64,000 nt of DNA from CAYOHR01 sp964512145. GTDB lineage: Bacteria; Bacteroidota; Bacteroidia; Flavobacteriales_G; JALEGO01. The DNA lies in NCBI GenBank assembly GCA_964512145.1, contig CAZEIM010000005.1:1-64000 (forward strand). Reading direction: 5' to 3'. The position numbers and the translations under genes were made by a program. Positions 56,935 through 64,000 of this stretch are shown in pieces (the first letter of the stretch is position 1; the number at the start of each line of letters is the position of its first letter). Under the pieces are notes generated by a model. That model saw only the letters and a list, made by a program, of their open reading frames with translations, was not told the DNA's origin and made no database searches.

Positions 56935-57267
56935 ATGAAAAAAATATTTTTTTTATGCCTTCTATTTTATACAGGCATATATTGTTCGTTTTCTCAAGCT
57001 AATACAGAAACTGTTTCATTTAAAGTGGAAGGAAACTGTGAAATGTGTAAAAATAGAATTGAAAATGCTATTTTACCATTAAAAGGGGTTATAAGTGCCG
57101 ATTGGAATGTTGAAACTAAACTCTTAAAACTCACCTATAAACCTCAAAAAATAGCCCTCAAAGATATACACCAAATTATTGCTGAAGTAGGGCATAGTAC
57201 CGACTCCTTAGAAGCTAGTCCTGAAGCATATGAAAAACTTCATCACTGTTGTAAATACAAAGAATAA
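56935..57267 (+). CDS. Exported HMA-domain metal-binding protein
   Basis: 110 aa. Signal peptide (about 1-22), then one heavy-metal-associated domain with the CxxC site Cys35/Cys38 in VEGNCEMCKNRIE, the usual beta-alpha-beta-beta-alpha-beta pattern (IISADW; KLLKLTYKP; ALKDIHQIIAEVGH) and a C-terminal HHCC. Such proteins bind Cu(I) or related metals. It is 3 bp upstream of the TonB receptor, so it probably delivers or senses the metal handled by that receptor. Confidence 0.87.
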   Translation: MKKIFFLCLLFYTGIYCSFSQANTETVSFKVEGNCEMCKNRIENAILPLKGVISADWNVETKLLKLTYKPQKIALKDIHQIIAEVGHSTDSLEASPEAYEKLHHCCKYKE

Positions 57268-57270
57268 ATT

Positions 57271-59511
57271 ATGAAAAGAGCATGTATTTCAGCGTTGATA
57301 TTTATAATATCATCCCATAACATTTTTGGGCAAAAAATACAAGGAATGGTGTATGAAAAAAACTCAGCAGGAGACTCCATTCCATTATTTTCCTGCAATG
57401 TATATTGGAAAAATACCACCTTAGGAACTACCACGGCAAAAGACGGAACATTTATGATTAATTATCCTTCCAATGAATCTGTTTTGTACTTCCGATTTAT
57501 TGGATATGAAATGGATAGCATAGTTATTCCTGTCCCAAAAGATACTTTCGTGTTCATGCTACTCGTTCCGGAAAAAGAACTAAATACGGTAGTGGTAACC
57601 GCCATAAAAGAAAGCTCCATGTATTTAAAAAATCAAACCGCACAAACATTGCATATTACCGAAAAAGAATTAAAAAAAGCAGCTTGTTGCAATTTATCAG
57701 AAAGTTTCGAAACTACGGCATCTGTTGATGTTAGTTTTACCGATGCTATGTTAGGATACAGGCAAATACAAATGTTGGGTTTAGAAGGAAAGTATTTAAC
57801 CATTACAAAACATTGTATGCCATTTGTTCGCGGAATTTCCACACAATATGGATTAAGTTTAATGCCCGGACCCTGGGTTGAAAGTATTCAACTTTCTAAA
57901 GGATTGGGTTCAGTAACGAATGGATTTGAAAGTATGACCGGGCAAATTAATGTTGAATTAAAAAATCCCGAAACAGACGTTAAACATCATTTAAACGGGT
58001 ACATTAATCAAAACGGCAGAATGGAATATAATAGTTTTCATAAAATTCCGATATCCAAAAATTTAAACTCTTCCCTGTTAGTTCATACCGGTGGGAGGCC
58101 TTGGGATCAAGATATGAATAAAGACGGTTTTAAAGATTCACCGATTGGATATCAATACCACGTATTAAACTCATGGTTGTATGAATCTGAAAATGGATTT
58201 ATATTTAAAGGTAATATTCGGTATGCCGAAGACATTAAAACCGGAGGAAACATAGGCTTTGATAGAGGAATAAATAATGTAAATTATGGAGTTGGAATAG
58301 ATATTAACCAATTTGAAGTAGATTTTAAAAGTGGATATGTTTTTCAAAACAGTCCATCCAAAAGTATTGGAATACAATTTTCTCAATCTTTTTCTCAGCA
58401 TGAATCATTTTTTGGAAATACAATATACCAAGCAAAGCAAACTGGACGATATGCTAATTTACTTTTTAAGGATATTATCAAAAACACCGATCATCAATAT
58501 ACAATGGGTGTTAGCGTATTGTCCGACTCATACCATGAACTTGTATCTTTAACAAATTTTCAAAGAGATGAACATGTTCCGGGCTTATTCTTAGAGTACA
58601 CATGGACTATAAAAGAAAACTCGCAAATTATTGCTGGACAAAGAATAGACTATAACTCTTTGTTTGGATGGTTTTATACACCTAGGTTGCATGTAAAACA
58701 TAGTTTAAATAATTTTTGGGATATACGAATTTCTGCTGGAAGAGGACAAAGAACGGCAAATATCTTTGCCGAAAATTATTCCAACCTGATATCATCAAGA
58801 CAGTGGAGTATACTATCTCAAAGTACAACAGCTGCATATGGATTTACCCCAGAAATCAGTTGGAATATTGGAGGAAGTATACATTACACGAAGAAAATAA
58901 ACAAACACGAAATACAATGGATAAGCGATATATATTATACCCATTTCACCAATATGATTGTTAAAGACATTGATTTTTCGGCCACTCAATTGTTATGGTA
59001 TGCGACAAAAGGTTCAAATGCATTAAGTATATCCTCTGAAATAATCGCCAATATAAATCCTAGCTTAGAATGTAAAATGGCTTATAGATACTATCAAACA
59101 AATATTTCCTATTTAAAAGGAAATGATCAACTTCCGTTAATTTCAAGAGATAAATTATTTTTAAACATAGCATGGGCTAGTAAGCAATCAATCAAAAAAA
59201 TATACTGGAAATATGATGCAACCATTAGTTATAACAGTCCAAAAAGAATGCCCGAAACAAACTCCAGCCCGGCAGAATTTATCTTACCGGAGTTTTCTCC
59301 TCAAGTTACCATGCTAAATGCTCAAGTTAGCTTAGTTAAAAACGAAAAATGGGAATATTATATTGGTTTAGAAAATATATTAAATATTACTCAGCAACAA
59401 CTTATCATCAATCCTACTAATCCTTGGAATGAATATTTTGATGCAAGTATTGTTTGGGGACCAATTTTTGGAAGAATGATATATGCAGGATTTAGGATAG
59501 ATATAAGATGA
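57271..59511 (+). CDS. TonB-dependent outer-membrane receptor (heavy-metal associated)
   Basis: 746 aa. Signal peptide (1-20), CarboxypepD_reg-like domain (IQGMVYEKNSAGDSIPLFSC; YLRFIGYEMD-type), plug (ESFETTASVDVSFTDAMLG; SKGLGSVTNGFESMTGQINV) and a 22-strand-type barrel ending RMIYAGFRIDIR. It takes up a ligand with TonB energy. Its place after the HMA protein and the HYC_CC_PP-type protein suggests copper or another heavy metal, which is inference. Confidence 0.88.
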   Translation: MKRACISALIFIISSHNIFGQKIQGMVYEKNSAGDSIPLFSCNVYWKNTTLGTTTAKDGTFMINYPSNESVLYFRFIGYEMDSIVIPVPKDTFVFMLLVPEKELNTVVVTAIKESSMYLKNQTAQTLHITEKELKKAACCNLSESFETTASVDVSFTDAMLGYRQIQMLGLEGKYLTITKHCMPFVRGISTQYGLSLMPGPWVESIQLSKGLGSVTNGFESMTGQINVELKNPETDVKHHLNGYINQNGRMEYNSFHKIPISKNLNSSLLVHTGGRPWDQDMNKDGFKDSPIGYQYHVLNSWLYESENGFIFKGNIRYAEDIKTGGNIGFDRGINNVNYGVGIDINQFEVDFKSGYVFQNSPSKSIGIQFSQSFSQHESFFGNTIYQAKQTGRYANLLFKDIIKNTDHQYTMGVSVLSDSYHELVSLTNFQRDEHVPGLFLEYTWTIKENSQIIAGQRIDYNSLFGWFYTPRLHVKHSLNNFWDIRISAGRGQRTANIFAENYSNLISSRQWSILSQSTTAAYGFTPEISWNIGGSIHYTKKINKHEIQWISDIYYTHFTNMIVKDIDFSATQLLWYATKGSNALSISSEIIANINPSLECKMAYRYYQTNISYLKGNDQLPLISRDKLFLNIAWASKQSIKKIYWKYDATISYNSPKRMPETNSSPAEFILPEFSPQVTMLNAQVSLVKNEKWEYYIGLENILNITQQQLIINPTNPWNEYFDASIVWGPIFGRMIYAGFRIDIR

Positions 59512-59544
59512 TATTAGTCGTATTACCTTACCAAAAACTTATTA

Positions 59545-59552
59545 TATATTTG
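59545..59552 (+). promoter_or_regulatory. -7 box (TATATTTG) of the nonulosonate cluster
   Basis: TATATTTG matches TAnnTTTG, 16 nt before the TTG start at 59569. No clear -33 element. It probably drives 59569-62632. Confidence 0.5.
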
Positions 59553-59568
59553 AAGTAATATAATTAAA

Positions 59569-60336
59569 TTGAGTCATAACGAAGTATTTATTATAATTCA
59601 GGCACGAATAGGATCTACCAGATTGCCTAGTAAAATGGTTTTACCTTTTTTCAACAACCTTTCAATTTTAGAAATAATCATTAAAAAAATTAAAACCATT
59701 CAACATAAAAACATTCATATTGTATTAGCTACTTCTAATCAGCCTGAAAATAACGTATTAATACATTTAGCTGTAAAAGAAGATATCCTATACTTTTCAG
59801 GTGATGAACAGAATGTTTTAAAAAGATATATAGATTGCGCTAATCATTTTAATGCTGAAAAAATTATTAGAATTTGTGCCGACAACCCATTTCTGGATTT
59901 AGAGTTACTAAAAAATATTATACAAGAGCAAAACAATAGCACTTACGATTATATTGCGTATAAAGTAAATGATACCCCATCCATTAAAACACATTACGGG
60001 TTTTTCTCTGAGTTTGTACATTTAGAAGCATTAAAAAAAGCATATGCCAACACTACAGAAAAAATTTATTTAGAACACGTAACCAATTATATTTATTCTT
60101 TTGAAGATAATTTCTCCATCCATTGGCTAGATGCACCAAAAGAAATTTCTAATGCTCACAACATCCGATTAACAGTAGATGATTTGCAAGATTTTGAGCT
60201 TTGTAAAAAATTATATCAAGAACTCTACGAAAAATATAATATTAACTTTGGATATAAAGAAGTATTAACCCATTTACTTCAGAATAAGCAATATATGAGT
60301 GTAATGGAGCAAAATATTTTAAAATATGAAAAATAA
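59569..60336 (+). CDS. CMP-sugar cytidylyltransferase-like protein (SpsF type)
   Basis: 255 aa, TTG start. The N-terminal nucleotide-binding stretch IIIQARIGSTRLPSKMVLP and the internal IRICADNPFLDLELL define the SpsF/acylneuraminate cytidylyltransferase-like family that activates sugars with CTP. A promoter box just upstream supports the TTG. It overlaps the NeuB-like gene by 11 bp. Together with that and the KdsC-like phosphatase it suggests a CMP-nonulosonate pathway for surface glycans. Confidence 0.82.
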   Translation: MSHNEVFIIIQARIGSTRLPSKMVLPFFNNLSILEIIIKKIKTIQHKNIHIVLATSNQPENNVLIHLAVKEDILYFSGDEQNVLKRYIDCANHFNAEKIIRICADNPFLDLELLKNIIQEQNNSTYDYIAYKVNDTPSIKTHYGFFSEFVHLEALKKAYANTTEKIYLEHVTNYIYSFEDNFSIHWLDAPKEISNAHNIRLTVDDLQDFELCKKLYQELYEKYNINFGYKEVLTHLLQNKQYMSVMEQNILKYEK

Positions 60337-61375
60337 ATCAGTCTACATTATTGGTGAAATAGGCCAAAACCACAATGGTTCTGTTGATATAGCAAAATTA
60401 ATGATAGAATTATCCTCAAAACCAATAAAAGAAGATTTATTCGGATTACCATTAAAGCCCATAAATGCTATTAAACTTACAAAAAGAGACTTAAAAGAAG
60501 AATTATCTTCCTCACAAATGTCAAAACCCTACGATTCTCCGCACTCATTTGGAAAAACATATGGCGAACATCGGGAGTTTTTAGAATTATCGGATGAAGA
60601 GCATTTTGAATGCTACAAACATGCTAAAGCATATGGTTTTGATTTTGTTGAAACACTATGCGCTACCGGATGCTTAAGTATGTTAAAACTATTTACGCCC
60701 GACAAGCTAAAGGTTGCCAGTAGAGATTTAACAAATCATCCATTGTTATCTGCATTAGCAGAAACAAAAATTCCTATCATTCTTTCAACGGGAATGGCAG
60801 GTAAAAAGGAATTAGATGAAGCCCTGCAAATTATTATGAACTATCATGATAATATTTCAATTTTACACTGTGTTTCAGAATACCCCACTCAACCTCAACA
60901 TGTTAATTTAAATACTATACCATATCTCATTAAAAATTACCCAAATTTCACCATTGGTTACTCAGATCATACTATAGGCATATCTGTGCCGGTAGCAGCT
61001 GTTGCTATGGGAGCAGCTATTATTGAAAAACATATCACCATTGACCGAAGAATGAAAGGAACAGATCAGGCAGGATCATTAGGTCCTGATGGATTAAACC
61101 GAATGGTTAGAGATATTCGATTACTCGAAATGTCTTTCGGAAAAGAAGATATTTTTATAGATCCTTCAGTAAATTCAGCAAAAAGTAAGCTAGAAAGATC
61201 CATTGCTAGTAATAGAGCGATTAAAGAAGGCGAAATTATTTCAGAATCAGACATACACTTACTTTCACCGGGCGATGGATTTAAATGGTCTGAAATAAGT
61301 CAAGTCATTGGTAAAAAAGCAAAAAACAACATTCCGGCAAATGAAATTATTTACTCAAATATGATTGAAAAATGA
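60326..61375 (+). CDS. N-acetylneuraminate synthase-family protein (NeuB/SpsE)
   Basis: 349 aa. TIM-barrel condensing domain that joins PEP to a hexosamine-type acceptor (VYIIGEIGQNHNGSVDIAKLMI; VASRDLTNHPLLSAL; ILSTGMAGKKELDEA; YSDHTIGISVPVAAVAMGA; IEKHITIDR) plus a C-terminal SAF/antifreeze-like domain (RSIASNRAIKEGEIISESDI). The product is a nonulosonic acid such as sialic, legionaminic or pseudaminic acid; which one cannot be told. Overlaps both neighbours. Confidence 0.9.
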   Translation: MKNKSVYIIGEIGQNHNGSVDIAKLMIELSSKPIKEDLFGLPLKPINAIKLTKRDLKEELSSSQMSKPYDSPHSFGKTYGEHREFLELSDEEHFECYKHAKAYGFDFVETLCATGCLSMLKLFTPDKLKVASRDLTNHPLLSALAETKIPIILSTGMAGKKELDEALQIIMNYHDNISILHCVSEYPTQPQHVNLNTIPYLIKNYPNFTIGYSDHTIGISVPVAAVAMGAAIIEKHITIDRRMKGTDQAGSLGPDGLNRMVRDIRLLEMSFGKEDIFIDPSVNSAKSKLERSIASNRAIKEGEIISESDIHLLSPGDGFKWSEISQVIGKKAKNNIPANEIIYSNMIEK

Positions 61376-62121
61376 ACATAAAAACAAAAACCATTGCCTC
61401 CGAGCAAGAAAAAGAAAAGAGAGAAAATTTTTTAAAAAAATATAACACTAACCCTCTTCCAAAAAATGAAATATTAAGCAACGTAGGTTTATTTTTAAAA
61501 AGACAAGACTTGTCTAAAATTTTGTTTTTCAATGAACTATACAAAAAAATAATTCCTATTCATGGAGTTATTATGGAATTTGGCGTAAGGTGGGGACAAA
61601 ATTTAGTTACATTAAATAATTTAAGAGGAATCTATGAGCCATATAATTACAGCAGAAAAATTATTGGATTTGATACCTTTGAAGGATTTACGGATATTAG
61701 TAAAAAAGATGGGAATCATGAAATAATACATGAAGGAGCGTTTAGTGTATCCGAAAATTATGAGGATTATTTACAACAAGTATTAATGTATCATGAGAGT
61801 GAGTGCCCACTTTCACACATAAATAAAAATGTTATAATTAAGGGTGATGCATCTATTACGTTGAAAAAATATTTAGAAACACATCCCGAAACAATTATTT
61901 CATTCGCATATTTTGATTTTGATATTTATGAGCCAACCAAAAAATGTCTTGAACTAATTAAACCTCATCTTACAAAAGGTGCAATTATTGGATTTGATGA
62001 ATTAAATGACCCACAATTTCCGGGCGAAACTATCGCCATAAAAGAAAGCCTTGGTGTAAATAATATTTCTGTAAAAAGAAATAAATTTAGCGGAATACAA
62101 TCCTATTGTATAGTAAATTAA
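61372..62121 (+). CDS. Class I SAM-dependent methyltransferase (TylF-like)
   Basis: 249 aa. GVIMEFGVRWGQNLVTLNN is the SAM-binding glycine region; KIIGFDTFEGF, VIIKGDASITLKKYL and FAYFDFDIYEPTKKCLELI follow the order of the macrocin O-methyltransferase-like family. It overlaps the NeuB-like gene by 4 bp (ATGA), so it probably O-methylates the nonulosonate or another sugar of the same glycan. Substrate not determinable. Confidence 0.78.
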   Translation: MNIKTKTIASEQEKEKRENFLKKYNTNPLPKNEILSNVGLFLKRQDLSKILFFNELYKKIIPIHGVIMEFGVRWGQNLVTLNNLRGIYEPYNYSRKIIGFDTFEGFTDISKKDGNHEIIHEGAFSVSENYEDYLQQVLMYHESECPLSHINKNVIIKGDASITLKKYLETHPETIISFAYFDFDIYEPTKKCLELIKPHLTKGAIIGFDELNDPQFPGETIAIKESLGVNNISVKRNKFSGIQSYCIVN

Positions 62122-62125
62122 TTAT

Positions 62126-62632
62126 ATGCTACCGAAATTAATTTTAACCGATATTGATGGTGTTTGGACCGATGGGGGAATGTATTACGACCAAACCGGA
62201 AATGAATGGAAAAAGTTTAATACAAGCGATAGTGCTGGAATTTTATTTTGCAAAAAACTACATATTATTACTGGAATTATTACTGGAGAAAACACCCATA
62301 TCGTTAAAAGAAGATCAGAAAAACTGAACATTGATTATACCCTGCAAGGAATTAAAGATAAGTTAAAAGCAGCAGAAGATTTATGTAAAACCTTAAACAT
62401 TGATTTATCAGAAGTAGCCTATATTGGAGATGACATTATTGACTTACCCTTATTAAAGAAAGTAAAAATTGCAGGAGCACCCAGTAATGCTCCAGATTAT
62501 ATAAAAAAACACGTTCATTTCGTGACACAAAAAAGAGGCGGAGAGGGAGCTTTTAGAGAGTTTATAGAATACATCATTTCCAGTGAAATGTCATTTGATG
62601 CTTATTTAGAAGATATACACTTTAAAAAATAA
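62126..62632 (+). CDS. KdsC-like HAD phosphatase
   Basis: 168 aa. The HAD nucleophile motif is LILTDIDGVWTDGGM (DxD), with ITGENTHIV, a Lys-containing segment (GIKDKLKAAEDL) and AYIGDDIIDLPLL (metal-binding acids). The family removes the 8- or 9-phosphate from Kdo- or nonulosonate-phosphate intermediates. Given its neighbours, the likely substrate is the phosphorylated product of the NeuB-like synthase. Confidence 0.88.
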   Translation: MLPKLILTDIDGVWTDGGMYYDQTGNEWKKFNTSDSAGILFCKKLHIITGIITGENTHIVKRRSEKLNIDYTLQGIKDKLKAAEDLCKTLNIDLSEVAYIGDDIIDLPLLKKVKIAGAPSNAPDYIKKHVHFVTQKRGGEGAFREFIEYIISSEMSFDAYLEDIHFKK

Positions 62633-62687
62633 GCTATCTATTCATAATGTATTAATTTTTACCATCTTTGTACAAAATTTAGTTTAC

Positions 62688-63671
62688 ATGTTAACTTTTA
62701 CTAAACAACAAATTCTAGATATTTATAACAAACCATTACTAGATTTGATATACGAAGCGGCTACAGTGCACCGCAAAAATTTTAATCCAAACGAAATACA
62801 AGTTAGCTCTTTGTTATCGATAAAAACAGGCGGTTGTCCGGAGGATTGTGGCTATTGTCCACAAGCAGCAAGATATCAAACACACGTAAAAGCACATAAA
62901 ATGTTAGATGTAGCAGAAGTTGTAAACGCTGCTAAGAATGCCAAAGAAAATGGGAGCTCTAGAATGTGTTTGGGGGCAGCTTGGAGAGAAGTTCGTGACA
63001 ACAGAGATTTTGACAAAGTGCTTGAAATGGTTAAAGAAATAAATGCACTGGATATGGAAGTATGTTGTACCTTAGGTATGCTAACAGAAGAACAGGCTAA
63101 AAAACTAGAAGAAGCGGGTTTATATGCCTACAATCACAATTTAGATACATCAGAAGAATATTATGGAGATATTATTTCTACTAGAACGTATGACGATCGA
63201 TTAAACACGATAAAAAATGTTCGAAAAACAAATATAACCGTGTGCTCAGGAGGTATAATAGGCATGGGAGAATCGGTAGAAGATCGAATAAATATGTTGT
63301 ATACTTTAGCAAACATGAACCCTCAACCGGAATCGGTTCCCATTAACACATTAGTAGCTGTAGAAGGCACTCCACTTGAACAACAACAAGAAACACCCAC
63401 TTGGGATTTATTAAGAATGATTGCTACTACACGAATTGTAATGCCCAAATCTTATGTTCGTTTGTCGGCTGGTAGAAAAGGAAGAGTGATGGAAGCGCAG
63501 GCACTTTGTTTTTTAGCTGGAGCAAATTCTATTTTTGCAGGAGATACATTGCTAACAACACCAAATCCTGAATTTAATGAAGATAAAGCATTATTTTCAA
63601 TACTAGGCTTAACACCTAAAGAAAGTACTCATAGTAAAAAAGAGATAAAACAAGAAAAAACGTTGGTTTAA
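62688..63671 (+). CDS. bioB: Biotin synthase
   Basis: 327 aa radical-SAM enzyme inserting sulfur into dethiobiotin. The [4Fe-4S] ligands are Cys50, Cys54 and Cys57 in GGCPEDCGYCPQ; RMCLGAAWR, EVCCTLGML and the C-terminal GRKGRVMEAQALCFLAGANSIF segments are also typical. The other bio genes are absent. The biotin user pyruvate carboxylase is in the same window. Confidence 0.97.
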   Translation: MLTFTKQQILDIYNKPLLDLIYEAATVHRKNFNPNEIQVSSLLSIKTGGCPEDCGYCPQAARYQTHVKAHKMLDVAEVVNAAKNAKENGSSRMCLGAAWREVRDNRDFDKVLEMVKEINALDMEVCCTLGMLTEEQAKKLEEAGLYAYNHNLDTSEEYYGDIISTRTYDDRLNTIKNVRKTNITVCSGGIIGMGESVEDRINMLYTLANMNPQPESVPINTLVAVEGTPLEQQQETPTWDLLRMIATTRIVMPKSYVRLSAGRKGRVMEAQALCFLAGANSIFAGDTLLTTPNPEFNEDKALFSILGLTPKESTHSKKEIKQEKTLV

Positions 63672-63680
63672 GAGAGTTTT

Positions 63681-64000
63681 TTAGCTCATTAAACCCCTTC
63701 CTGTTTTTTTAATTAAACCTTTTTTATTCAGGTAATCTACCACTTTATCTAAAATTCCATTAACAAAAACATGGCTTTTATCCGTACTATAATCTTTTGC
63801 TAAATCAATATATTCATTTAAAGTTACCTTAACCGGCACACTATTCATATGCAATAATTCAGTAATTCCTAATATAAGTATAATTCTATCTAAAAAAGCA
63901 ATTCTTTCATAATCCCAATTCTCCGCTTTTTCTTTAATAATTTTCTCATACTCAGCCATATTTTGGACTGCTTTTCGTATCAAGTCTTTTAAAAACTCTC
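63681..64000 (-). CDS. nusB: Transcription antitermination factor NusB, 5' end outside window
   Basis: About 106 C-terminal residues. All-helical NusB fold with NWDYERIAFLDRIILILGITELLHM, VPVKVTLNEYIDLAKDYSTDKSHVFVNGILDKV, the segment that binds boxA RNA and NusE. The frame stays open to position 64000 (EFLKDLIRKAVQ...), so the TTG at 63983 is not the start. It converges with bioB (9 bp apart). Confidence 0.9.
   Translation of the reverse strand, partial: EFLKDLIRKAVQNMAEYEKIIKEKAENWDYERIAFLDRIILILGITELLHMNSVPVKVTLNEYIDLAKDYSTDKSHVFVNGILDKVVDYLNKKGLIKKTGRGLMS

Overview
The window is AT-rich, densely coded DNA from a member of the Bacteroidota, most likely a Flavobacteriales-type organism (the order is inferred). 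The evidence is direct: secreted proteins with type IX secretion (T9SS) C-terminal sorting domains of both kinds (490-3543, 31315-33054, 40188-43256), SusC-like TonB receptor architecture, TPR/propeller/OmpA envelope proteins, and TAnnTTTG -7 promoter boxes typical of this phylum. Four short N-runs (14102, 14392, 14904, 27925) are scaffold gaps. Reading frames across them show that their stated lengths are wrong.

Layout. 1-3543: a cyclophilin (partial) and a large T9SS-exported protein. 3715-22885: one long minus-strand run. In transcription order it holds asparagine synthase, GT4 glycosyltransferase, Wza-like export lipoprotein, Wzc-like tyrosine kinase, rfbC, a WecA/MraY-like transferase, a lytic transglycosylase (gapped), uvrA, methylmalonyl-CoA mutase, YbaB/EbfC, queE, a TPR-propeller-OmpA protein, a GT9 glycosyltransferase and a Wzx-like flippase. 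It looks like a surface-polysaccharide locus with housekeeping genes embedded. 22915-31312: lipoamide dehydrogenase, an unusual TerB/FHA-like ABC-2 transporter, two small envelope proteins, a sugar MFS permease and divergent pfkA. 31315-43256: a T9SS type B protein, a second TPR-propeller-OmpA protein, pyruvate carboxylase, a metallophosphatase and a tandem-repeat T9SS type B adhesin-like protein.

43257-51651 is the accessory region. A tight four-gene operon (43701-49977) encodes an 815-aa protein built of RNA-polymerase-like DNA-binding modules, a 60-aa protein, a DndD-like SMC ATPase and a fusion of a DndE-like domain to a HerA/FtsK-type ATPase. None of the sulfur-modification genes dndA, dndB or dndC is present. 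Two related but non-identical hairpin elements flank it. Next to it lie a Bro-N/DinD-like gene with a duplicated palindrome and a doubly frameshifted GxxExxY gene. This is the best candidate for an undescribed, probably defence-related, system.

51652-64000: coaD, a thioredoxin-like envelope protein, an outer-membrane barrel, uvrB, a heavy-metal block (HYC_CC_PP-type protein, HMA protein, TonB receptor), a nonulosonate (sialic-acid-like) sugar cluster, bioB and the 3' part of nusB. Biotin synthase and the biotin-dependent pyruvate carboxylase, and uvrA and uvrB, are functional partners found in the same window.
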